In this document: piece after piece, positions 22,601-32,596 of the stretch
Layout: each line of letters starts with the position of its first letter
Numbering within the stretch: position 1 is the first letter of the stretch
Assembly (NCBI RefSeq): GCF_000165425.1
Contig: NW_001798956.1
Span: forward strand, 187,373-251,372
Source: Paramecium tetraurelia
Lineage: Eukaryota > Ciliophora > Oligohymenophorea > Peniculida > Parameciidae
Length of the DNA: 64,000 nt
Direction: 5' to 3'
Position numbers and translations under genes: made by a program
Notes under the pieces: generated by a model
Databases searched by the model: none
Told to the model about the DNA's origin: nothing
What the model saw: the letters and a program-made list of their open reading frames with translations, nothing else

Positions 22601-22987
22601 TATTATATTTTAGAGGAGGATAGAAGTTCAGACGAAGAAAGGGAGAAGGAGTCGAAAAATGTACCATTATTACCAGATGAGAAAGATTAACAAGAGGTGA
22701 AGGAGAAGAAGGTCGCTGGAAGTGGTTGGAGCAAATTAAGGAATTGGGCAAATAAAAAAAAGTTGCAGAGACAGGGGAATCCAGAATAGATTAATATGTT
22801 AAAACAATTATAAACTTATTAAGATGAAGAAGAAAGATATGTGTAAGTGGAATATGAATAAGCATCAATTTATGAGAAAATGGAAATCAAACAAAGATAA
22901 AAAATGAAACAAGAGTTTCAAAGAACTAAATTAAATTAAGATCCTACATTCAAATTTGAAGAGGACGATGAAATTAAACGATTCTGA
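19601..22987 (+). CDS. Long leucine-rich-repeat protein with EF-hand-like C-terminal region
   Basis: Starts MKNLEIPKDRLLFATETKH. After about 190 residues come ribonuclease-inhibitor-like LRRs (SSIIDLDFSNNAIGNGGI, LQILNLEDNKLRDG, LQEVYLHYNQIRNQGGT, MKVLDFSFNKLGQ, ELSHLDLSYNNFNNED). A block then reads CWLCEGWTEIRFQY and later two EF-hand-like helices (YVTLTDFKLFIEQLDLG, QMQFIEFVEAIARLAEK). The tail is charged and ends FEEDDEIKRF at the TGA at 22985. Introns at 19688-19712, about 20172-20205, about 20472-20493, about 20654-20675 and near 22585 (22-34 nt) make the LRR frame continuous. Length is about 1050 residues. LRR/EF-hand architectures in ciliates are often axonemal or basal-body proteins, but no specific orthologue is certain. 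Confidence 0.8.
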
Positions 22988-23028
22988 ATTACAGAAACAC
23001 ACAAAAACTATATTTATTGTTATAACAA

Positions 23029-23661
23029 TCATTCCCATCCATTAATAAATGAAAAATCAGATGATTAATGTTCATCTACAATTATTTGTAATTATTCATT
23101 AACATTTGGATTTAACCTTTTTTTTAAGTTAGATTTTGTTTTAGTATGAAACGAGATTCTGCTTGCAATTCTAATATCATCATATTCTACTTGTTAACGA
23201 TTTTATAATTATTATAATTAAAGTTTGATAAGTCTATTTTTTTTGTTTAAGTATGGAATTTTCATTGTATCTGGGATTTAAACACGATTAAACAATCTCG
23301 ATTCCCTTTTATTATCCCTCTTATTTTGACTTGATAGATTCCTATTGTTTTCAAAAGGATAAACAAAGTATGATGTATTTACTCTCCTTCGGTTATACTA
23401 TTTTCTTGTTTATTCATTGTATTGATCTTTTGAGATCTCTAAATTATACAACCCTTTTTTCGCCATATCCTAGGTGTGGTTTCCGAAATCAAGGTTATAA
23501 TTAGTGAATAATAGATGCTCATCTATTTCTTTAATTTGAGAATACTTGAATTAGAATGAATTCAAAGTCTGATGGAATTGATGGCCATTATAAAAAGTCT
23601 TGTTATTATTGTAATTATCAGTTTTGTGATGTGAAGATACTTTTTGAGTATGAATTTTCAT
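23029..23661 (-). CDS. Hypothetical basic protein, 210 residues
   Basis: A single exon from the ATG at 23661 to the TGA at 23029. It is polar, rich in Asn, Gln, Lys and Arg, with motifs such as YNRRRVNTSYFVYPFENNR and YDDIRIASRISFHTK. No signal peptide, membrane helix or recognised domain. Its start codon is only 22 bp from that of the divergent gene at 23684. Confidence 0.7.
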
Positions 23662-23683
23662 TTTCAGAAATTATATTAATCAA
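23662..23683. promoter_or_regulatory. 22-bp spacer between divergent start codons
   Basis: The two ATGs at 23661 (minus) and 23684 (plus) face away from each other with only 22 bp between. Any 5' untranslated regions must overlap the opposing coding region or be nearly absent, and the promoters must lie inside the genes or be shared. Both flanking reading frames look real. Confidence 0.55.
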
Positions 23684-24303
23684 ATGCATAACTATAATCT
23701 AAGAAACTCCTCTCAGAAATAATTGAAGACACTGTCAAACTAATTTTAATCTGCCCCTGTTTTAAAATCTATTGAATAACTGAAAACAGAAGGAATCTAA
23801 TATTATTATCATTAAGGATATGAAAGGAAGGCTCTGCATTAAATGTTTAATCTTAATACAAAAAAAAGACATATCTAAAGATATATCAATCAATAGCTTA
23901 CTAATGCAGATTTAAATGGAATTTCTCTTAAAACAAGTCAAATTGATAGATTTAATTTGTATTAAAAAGGCTTAACGGAGTATTATATAATTCATGATAA
24001 TTTAGTGAATTACAGGCAAATTCTAAAAGCTATAGTAATTTGAATCGCTTGAAAAAAACAGAATTTTAGGCTAACTCTACAGAATAACTCTTTGAATACA
24101 AAAATTCACAATACAGAGATCTACGAATTACTATAGGTAAGGGAATCCAATCTATATAACCTGAAAATAATTAAATCAATTAGAATAGGATTCAGATGTC
24201 AAAGAAATTAACAAAACAAAAAAGAGAAGAACAATTATTATAAGCTATACGAAAAGATAATTTATTTCCAATTGTTTAAAAGTCCAATATTTTTTCCAAT
24301 TGA
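23684..24303 (+). CDS. Hypothetical Gln-rich protein, 197 residues
   Basis: Two exons, with intron 23980-24005 (26 nt, ending TAG), from the ATG at 23684 to the TGA at 24301. It starts MHNYNLRNSSQKQLKTLSNQ. It is polar throughout, with YHQGYERKALHQMFNLNTKK, a Ser/Asn region and a basic segment MSKKLTKQKREEQLL. No domain is recognised. Confidence 0.65.
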
Positions 24304-24327
24304 AATTATTTACTAATTAAATTATTT

Positions 24328-24932
24328 ATGAATTTTAAGTTCAAAACCATCAGACGAACCAGAAATGCTTTGAATGCTCAATAAATCTATTGGGAAATAA
24401 TTAAATTAAAGAAATATTTCAGAATGAGAACTATCTTTGGAGAAGAGAAAAAAGCAGAGATTATTATTCATAGAACACAATTGCCAAACAAATATAGAAC
24501 TCAAGATATGAGCTTATTTATTGAGCAACATCAAGAAACATAGAATATGTTCTACTACATAGCAATAGGATTATTTAGCTTTTCAACAATGCATTTCTAT
24601 GCAAAAATGCTATATGATGATGATACTCGATATTGGGTCAGCATTCGATATCCAAATCATATGAAATAGTTTGATATTTTCAACGGTGAAATTTAGAATC
24701 AATATGATAATGTTTTAGAGAAAGTATACATAAGAATAATAAAATTTAGTTACAATTAAAGAATAAAGACTTGAGTGGAGCAGTCGGCTACCATAATCTT
24801 AAACAAGGAATTAAAGATTTATTCAAAAGGGAGGCAAAGATAATTGATTTTGAAACTACAGACAAATCCATAGAAGGATTAGATAGTTTTTTATAAGAAT
24901 AGGATAAAAAAGTACTTAAATCAATTAAATGA
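24328..24932 (+). CDS. Hypothetical single-pass membrane protein, 192 residues (possibly mitochondrial)
   Basis: Two exons, with intron 24724-24749 (26 nt, ending TAG). The N-terminus MNFKFKTIRRTRNALNAQQI is basic and lacks acidic residues, as in mitochondrial presequences. One hydrophobic segment follows (MFYYIAIGLFSFSTMHFYA), then a soluble tail ending KKVLKSIK. Known small mitochondrial inner-membrane assembly factors share this layout, but no family can be assigned. Its TGA (24930-24932) overlaps the ATG of the next gene (24929-24931). Confidence 0.65.
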
Positions 24933-27213
24933 ATTTTATATTTGATCAACTTAATCATTAAATCGATGATATCATAAATCATTACAATCTATCCAGAATC
25001 CCAGCCTTATAACTTATATCTGTGATCATTAATTATTTGGTCGGAGATACCAGACAAATCTGTAGCGTTGATAAAAAAGAAGACATTTATAAAACCATTT
25101 TAATTATCAAAAATCACCTAAAAAACGATCCAACCTTGAAAATGAATTTATACAATGCTGATCAAATAGTTAGCAAAAATGATTTAGCATTGAAGGATAT
25201 TGATATACATTATAAATGCAAATTTGAACTGAATGAAATTAAAGAAAAAATCAAGAATAGAGATTAAAAGCTAGCAGATACAACTTGTTCTTATCTTAGA
25301 GATTTATAAGGTCTAAGAGAGTAATTGTATAGGTAGGCTAATGTTCAAAATTACGATTATTCAGATCATAGACATTTTGATTCTTTTGAAGTAACTGATC
25401 CAAAGTATAGAGAATTGTTGAATAGCAAACTTAACAATGTTAAGATTGACTATGAACAGAAAATTAAATATCTTACATAAATAGCAGAATCTTAGAAAAA
25501 AGAAATAGGAACCTTAAAAACCCAATTATAGGATTATTAATTTAGAGCAGAACACTATGAAAATCCTGAATTTTTAGTAAGGAAACTATTTCACATAGAG
25601 AGAGACCCTTATGAAGTGTGGAGACTCATCCAAGATAATTAAGGAAATCCTTTTTTTTTTTAAGTTTTTTCAGTTTAGAAGAAGGGTTATGGAATTGATT
25701 ATATAGAAATCGATTAATTATTGATGGCCGTCAAGGTTCAGGATAGAATATTTGAAAGATAGAAACAAACATTGGATTAACAACTGGCTTAATTTATGGA
25801 AAGAATCTTGGAGGATGTTTACGACCTGCGGTAGAAAGTATTGGATAAGGAATCAGAATTAGATACACTTTAGAAAAAATACACTAGAAATCTGAATATT
25901 TTGAACAAAATTATTCTAAAAGCTTTCAATAAAAGTAATTTAATAATTATTATTAAGTTATAAGTTCATATAACTAGTTATTGATGAAAACTTCATTTAA
26001 ATTATGGAAGGACTAAGAACTTAAATTGGCTCCTCTACTCAAAGATCTATCTCAATTCTAAATTAAAAATCTTGAGCATGATCTATTCGATTTTTTTATC
26101 GAATAAATTCATGAAATGTAAGATAAAGTAACATTTTTAGAATTGAAACTTAACGGTTAAAAATTTTTAAGTAAAACTTTAGAATCTAAAAACTCAATTA
26201 TTACAAACACATTAACAATATTAAAATGTCATTTCAATATCAAAAATTATGATTTGGATTTAGAATAGAAGCTATTAAAGTTAGATAATTTCTAAATTAG
26301 ATTCTGTTAAGAACTATTAGATTAATTAATTCGTTAGAAAATGACTTATTAAAAGTATTTATAATCAATTCAAAAACATGATAAATATGTACAAACAGAT
26401 TGCACGGAGATTATTAACTAATCTCTTTAAACTAAAGAAATTATGGTTGATAATGTTTGTTTGATTACATATATAAAGGAGAAGTATCAGGAAAAAAAGG
26501 ATAAATTATTATATTAGAGTGGACTTCATAACTCAAACAGATCGAATTCTATTCAAGAAAATCATAAATCAAATTTTGATTAATTACCTTCATTAAAGTA
26601 ATATAATCGAAAAATGATTTAAATTGATTCAAATAACTTGAAACAATCAAATCATATCAATGATTTATAATAGGATTAATCAAATAATATAACTAGGAAA
26701 ACTTCTTTAAGAGAATCAGAGATCACAGATAAAAGATTTACCAAACATAAAACAGATCTATAGAGTCATTCCCCTAATAATTATTAGACTCAGAGAGTTA
26801 ATGCAACTAGTCTATCAATCGAGAATGATGGTCTATAAATGAGGCCAATAATCTAAAACTAAGGAGATTTTTAATTAGATAATTTGGATAGTAATTTATT
26901 ATTTCCTAATTAAAAAAATTTACTGCCCCAACTTCAGGTTTAAAAAGAAATAAAATAGAATATCATCAAATAAATTAAGTAAATATAAAATAGTTAATGT
27001 ATTCAATGTGAGAGTGAACCAGAAAAGTTAAAGAAAAGTAAAGAAGGAAAGAACAAATCCAAAAATCATAAGTATAAAAATAACATCATCATATAATATG
27101 AAGACTATCCTAAACATGAATAGCAAGAATAATTATACCTATTTCTTAATTAATCTAGTTGTCAATCAAAAAAGAATAAAACAAAATTAACATAATTTAT
27201 CTATAAGGTGTGA
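24929..27213 (+). CDS. Large coiled-coil protein, 753 residues
   Basis: Two exons, with intron 25935-25957 (23 nt, ending AAG), from the ATG at 24929 to the TGA at 27211. The N-terminal part (MNFIFDQLNHQIDDIINHY) is probably folded. From about residue 110 the sequence is heptad-like and charged (FELNEIKEKIKNRDQKLAD, LLNSKLNNVKIDYEQKIKYL), with a short ordered block (VRKLFHIERDPYEVWRLIQD). The last third is Asn/Ser/Gln-rich and disordered, ending TKLTQFIYKV. This suits a cytoskeletal or basal-body scaffold. The ATG overlaps the stop of the preceding gene in an ATGA arrangement, and the next in-frame Met is far inside (about residue 80). Confidence 0.72.
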
Positions 27214-27810
27214 GCAAATCGTAATGATTTTCTAATTCCTTATAATATGTTAATTCAAATATACAATTCTTATAATTTGATATAATTTTTATTAGTAATA
27301 CATATCATATATGTAATCTCAAATAAGAAATAAAACCAGAACATTTTTTATAAGTGAATATAAAACTAAATAAACTTTGAGACAAATTCTATTTATAATA
27401 AGATCTTAAACGTTATAAATGTTATAGATAACGTTTTTTGAAGCTATAACAATTTGTAATCTTAATAATTTAAATATTTTATACTTATTACGATATAATT
27501 TTAGATATAATAATGAAATATTAATTTTTTGAAACTCTCCCTTATTGATTATTACATTTAATCTGTTAATTTACATTTATTTAATACTTACCTTTTTAAT
27601 CAGATATGAGAATTCAAAACAACCTAAAATTTCTAGATAATTAAGAAATGTCCAAGATTTCACACTTAAAGTCTATCTCAACAAGTATTGATCAAATGCA
27701 CACATAAATTTAATGTTTGATAAATGTGAAGTATATGAATACTGAAAGCAAAATTAAATTCAAACAAAGTAATAAATAACAAAATTATTTGATTAAAAAG
27801 ATGATTATTA
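27214..27810. other. Convergent intergenic region
   Basis: About 600 bp of AT-rich DNA between convergent stops. It contains several short palindromic AT stretches but no open frame longer than chance and no RNA gene that I can see. Confidence 0.4.
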
Positions 27811-28185
27811 TCAGAAGATCTTACAAGGACAACATTCATCAAGATCTTATGGAGGTTCCTTTATATAGTATTTTATTTCTTTTAAAGATTAACCCGGGAT
27901 TTGATCTCGAAATGTTACTTTATATTTTTGTTTTCCCTTTTAAGTTAATAAAATTTCCCTTCTTTAATCTGTATCCTTCCTTATCCTTTCAGTTTCTGGG
28001 TTGATTTCAATGCAATCACCTTGAGCTTTAATTAAATTTTCTAAATTCTGTTGACATGATGAGACTACAATGTTATTTTAAGGAAATGAAATTTCAGGCA
28101 ATGCAGATTTTTAAGTTCTAGATTGATTTCCACTTAAGTCAGTATATTCTGAGTTCCTGTCCCTAATACTAAATACATCAATCAT
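27811..28185 (-). CDS. Small protein with C-terminal Cys-rich lipidation-like motif, 124 residues
   Basis: A single exon from the ATG at 28185 to the TGA at 27811. It is polar, with many charged residues (KYKVTFRDQIPGQSLKEIKY), and ends ECCPCKIF. The last four residues, CKIF, fit a CaaX prenylation box, and the two upstream cysteines could be palmitoylated, so peripheral membrane attachment is likely. I infer this from sequence alone. No catalytic domain is recognised. Confidence 0.68.
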
Positions 28186-28374
28186 TATTGTTATTTTAAT
28201 TTTTCGTGTGAAATAATTGATATTTTTCACTAATAAATACTCAGAATATATGATATAATTTAAGAAAAAAGTTAATAAAAAAAATAAAAGAAGTCTATAA
28301 TTAATCTTCTTTACAATTTCATTAAATATGAAGTGATAGGGGTTATCGTAATTTTTGTATAAAAATCTCTAAAA

Positions 28375-28656
28375 TCAAAATAGAAATTATCCAAGTTAGG
28401 TAATAATTTCAACCTTCTAATCCCCATTTTTGAAATCAATTTCGAAATTAAGAATAAGCATTATTTTTATAGTAATAGGGATTTCCAATAACTGAAACAA
28501 AAAAATTAATCGAGTTATATTGTTATAAGATTACCTGTTTGAATAGTTCTTCTTTATTAGATTCAATTAGAATTTGGGTAATTTAGATATAATATTCATT
28601 ATTGATGGCATTTTAATAAATATGATTTCACTTGTTAATGTTAATTGTTTTTTCAT
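28375..28656 (-). CDS. Possible small gene, 93 residues
   Basis: An uninterrupted frame from the ATG at 28656 to the TGA at 28375 reads MKKQLTLTSEIIFIKMPSIM and later RLIFLFQLLEIPITIKIMLI, suggesting a hydrophobic protein. Other frames in the same stretch also look partly coding (for example GVCSLAQESELKVKQLSSFL at about 28800-28730), so the true exon structure may differ. Low certainty. Confidence 0.28.
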
Positions 28657-28832
28657 GAATTCTTAAACTATTATTAAATTTAGATTTATTGGTATCTAAA
28701 ATATATAACCATGAACTGAAATATTTAATTAAAAAACTACTTAACTATTTTACTTTCAGTTCAGACTCTTGTGCTAATGAACAAACTCCATAGAATAAAT
28801 TTAAAATTTAATGATATTTATCAATATATATA

Positions 28833-30100
28833 TCATAAATCTGATTTCTAGGTATTTAACTTGGGTAAACTTGATAATGACTAACCTGTTTCAGTTTTCT
28901 TTATTACTCCTCTTACGAATTCATTTAAATTATCAACTGTCAGTTATTTTTTAAATCTAAAGTATTTCTTTGCATTAAAATCAACTGCAACGACTTGTGG
29001 ATATCTATATAATTGATATAAAATAATGAGATACCCTTCTCCGATAACACTCAACTCTGCCTCAAAATCATCAAATTATTCCCCAACAAACCAACCTAAA
29101 TTAGCTCTACCGGTTAAAGATAATTATGTCTATTCAATATTTATAGATTATTACTTTCTTTAGAACTTAAATTGCATCGTCTTGTTCTTTCTTATCACCT
29201 GGTAAGAATCCCAAAACGCATAGAGCTTACAAAATATTTATAAATCTTACTGTTGCAAATTGAATTTAATTTTTCATCAGAAGTTATTTAAATAACATCT
29301 GTAACAACGGTTTAGCCATCTACAGGTTTCTATTCTTTAATGTATTTCAAAAGAGCATCCAAGTTTCTTTCTCCTTCATACTTCTTATGTGTTTCCTTCT
29401 TGTTTCCTGCTGGGAAGAAGTAAATGGTCGGATATGACTCAATATTAAACCTTTTTGCCAACTCAGTTTGAGCTGTGGCATCAACTTTGGCTATTGGAAT
29501 ATCAGCTTAATGAGATAATTTATTCCATTCCGGTTAAAGTTACTTACAATGTCCACACCAAGGGGCATAGAATTCAACAAACCAGGCTTCTTAACTATTG
29601 ATCACTTGTTCATCAAAATTAGCATCTGTAAGAACAACAACTTTTGAATCATCATTTGAAGGTTGTGGTTTGATTTCTACTCCTAATCTATTTAGGGCAA
29701 TCTCCCTAGCTCTATCCAAAAGATAATCTACTATTCCATTCTTCTTCCTTTCTCCTTCATATGCTATAGGGTCTGCTTTATTTACACCAAAGAATTTAAT
29801 TGTTGGATAACTATTAACCCCGTAAGGCTATCCAGCTTCTCCATCAGTAGTCATATCTAATGCACCTATTTTAATAATTCCATCTAATGCTTTAGCTGCC
29901 TTGTTATACTCTGGGGCTAAAGCCTTACAATGACCACACCAAGGAGCAAAGAACTCAACTAGCCAAGGTTCACCTGAATCAAGGACTAATTATTTGAAAT
30001 TATCTTTAGTAAGTTTGATGACTTTGGAATCTGCATCATATAATGCCAAGGATAGTGTAATCATCAAAGACAGGGTAAGTAAGGAGCAACAACTTTTCAT
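28833..30100 (-). CDS. PDIA6: Protein disulfide isomerase, P5/PDIA6 type
   Basis: An ER-lumen thiol oxidoreductase. It has a signal peptide ([20 protein letters not shown]) and two thioredoxin domains, each with the WCGHCK active site ([32 protein letters not shown]). The C-terminal domain is typical of P5 ([45 protein letters not shown]). It ends QKSDL at the TGA at 28833; KSDL resembles, but is not, the canonical KDEL retention signal. Two introns near the 3' end (about 25 nt, ending AAG and TAG) are needed to join the third domain. The start at 30100 is fixed by the signal peptide. Total is about 405 residues. Confidence 0.92.
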
Positions 30101-30329
30101 TCAGATGTTATTTTTAATATCGTGTAGCTTAGAAATATTCTAGAATTTATAAATCTACACGTTATATTTATACTATTTAATTGTTAGATTAATTATTATT
30201 TTTTAGATTTTAAACTCATTTGGTTTTTGTATCGATGCAAGCCCTAAATAAAACAAAACACTAAAGATTATTATAATATATGAAAAATCTATTTATTTTA
30301 TTATTTATTATTTAATATACTAATATATC
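30101..30329. promoter_or_regulatory. Spacer between RPL17 3' end and PDI start
   Basis: About 230 bp of AT-rich DNA between two minus-strand genes. It must contain the promoter of the PDI gene and the end signals of the uL22 gene. No specific motif is evident. Confidence 0.35.
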
Positions 30330-30942
30330 TCATGCACCAATTGCTAATTTAGATCTAGCTGCTTGTTTTCTGGATTAACGAGCAACAACTTTATTATTGG
30401 CTTCCTTTTTAACATTCTCATCTCTTTAAGCTGCCCAGATTTCAATATGTGCATTTGATGATAGGAATGCTATATGAATTATAAGTATGATAATTTTACG
30501 GTTGATTCTTCCGTGAGCTCTGTATGTTCGACGTCTTCCCTTTTGAGCTCTGTTAACTTGAACATGATTGATGATCAATTTTTCATTACTCAAATTTTTA
30601 ACTTAAGCATTTGCTGCTAAATTTTATAAGAGAGACAATACAATTCTAACACTTTTCTCTGGCCATCTACCTAATCATTGATTTTAACACTCAAATACCT
30701 TGGGATCTGCCAAATTCTTTAGCTTATCCTGTTCTACCAACACCACCATTGAATCTGGTGAATGGAACGCATCTCTTATGTTAAAGGACATCTTGCATGT
30801 ATTTAAGAGCCTAAGCAAGTGTTTATCCCTTGATTGCTCTTGCTACTTCATATGTGTTCTTGAAATGAGTTCTTAAATCACTAGCTTTGGCCTTGGCTGA
30901 TTATTTTGCAACTGCAGGTTCTCTGGCATATTGTTTTCCCAT
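30330..30942 (-). CDS. RPL17: 60S ribosomal protein uL22 (RPL17)
   Basis: A large-subunit protein lining the exit tunnel. Three exons with introns 30671-30698 (28 nt) and 30470-30499 (30 nt), both ending TAG, encode about 184 residues. Signatures are [52 protein letters not shown], the tunnel loop [13 protein letters not shown] and HIEIW, the eukaryotic uL22 pattern. The terminal helix is basic. Start [14 protein letters not shown] at 30942 and the TGA at 30330. Confidence 0.95.
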
Positions 30943-31041
30943 TAAATTATATCCTTTTTAATTTATTTAATTTTTTTTCAAATTTTATTAAGAATTGAAT
31001 AACAATAATGTTTTATATATTGATATTTAGATGCAGCCATT

Positions 31042-32371
31042 TCAATTATTTACTATAGCATATCTGACTCTATATCCACCTCCAAACTATTCAATGTTGC
31101 CATTATCAAATAACTCTTTTGGTTGACTTTTGAATAAGAATCCTAAGTTCCTTTTCTATTATGGTATGACAAACTCATTTGATGTGTAAAAGTTCTTGTC
31201 TTCAATATAATTAAAAGATGAAACCTGTTAAAATTGCATAACTGTTATTAGAGGCAGAGAACTTGAGTATCTTTTCATCCTTAGGTAAATCAATGGGTCT
31301 TGGAACATAGCTCTCATCAAATCCTGATAAATAGATTCTATTTTGGTCTGTCAAAAATAAGGAAAGATTATATCCAAGATCAAAATCAATCACTTTTTCA
31401 TTAGGTTAGAAGTATTTCTAATTAACTGGAGTGGGTGTATAATTTTCCTATACAATCTTTTAAATATCTTACTAAATCTGTAACAACATATTCTTATTGT
31501 CTGACTCCCAATGAACCATAATAGCTTCTACCCCATCCAACAACTATTCCCTCATCTGATAACATATATTATAGAATATACTTAATAAGGCTAATGTTCC
31601 AGCAAAGCAGGATTTGATCTTCTAGATGGTGTAACCAGATTTGCTCAATTATTCAAATATTGGATTAAGTTCTGGATATTTGAAATTGAGACTGCATCCA
31701 TTACCTAATTCTCCTCTCTTTCCTGCACCCCAGACATAGACTTAATTGCTTTCATTCACAACAATAGAGTAATCGATGCCAGCACTAACAAATTTACCTT
31801 TTGGAGTGCCAACTAATTTTTGAACTGCTTAAGGTGTTGCAATATTATTCTAATAGTTATCTCCTAATCCACTAGCTTTACCTTAGAATTAATCCCAAAT
31901 TGAGTTGTTTGCATTTCCCCAAGTATAAACATTTCCATCAGCTAAACTATTAACATTTATTGATAATACAAGCCAAAGCAACTGCATGATTTGATCCCAA
32001 AGCCACATCGGTCACTTTTAATCCTTTATCTCTGAAGAATCTAACCAATTGAGGTGTTTGATTTTCTTCTGTGTTGCCTAAACCTAATTGTCCATAGTTA
32101 TTGTGGCCAAAAGTATATAAATCACCATTATCTTATAATTTAATATGAAATGAGTACCTGTAATGACTGCGGTAAAGTATTCACTTGGATATACCTTAGC
32201 CACATTACCATTAAAAGCATCTATTCTTCTTGGTCTCAATTGATCTCCTTATGAATCCTAATTGATTCCACAGCCCAAACTATGAACTCCCCAAGTGTAC
32301 AAATTGCCTGCTCTATAAATTGGACGAGTCCATAATGATTTGAAAAGACCACTATGTGTTAAGCAATTCAT
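31042..32371 (-). CDS. RCC1-repeat protein
   Basis: A seven-bladed-propeller type protein. From the ATG at 32371 (MNCLTHSGLFKSLWTRPIYR) there are successive RCC1 repeats with the usual YTWG/YTFG cores: NLYTWGVHSLGCG, DLYTFGHNNYGQLGLGN, NVYTWGNANN and QVYVWGAGKRGELGNG, followed by RIYLSGFDESYVPRP. The basic, acidic-free N-terminus could be a mitochondrial targeting signal, as in RCC1L, but a generic RCC1 protein is equally possible. Introns of about 25 nt near 32100, 31960 and 31570 are implied. The last exon ends GGGYRVRYAIVNN at the TGA at 31042. Confidence 0.82.
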
Positions 32372-32596
32372 AAAATATTATTTCAAGATCTAATTAATTA
32401 TTTATATACAAAGATTCAAAACTCTCTTTTTTATCCAATCACTTATATTTATACACTCAAAAGACACTGCATTCTAAGTTTACAAGTCGTAATATTGATT
32501 GAGAAACTTATTCTTTTTAAGGACGTAAGAAACCTATTATTTTATAAACAATGAAACTCAAGATTTTATTTATTATTGTTTTAATAATTAATTTGC

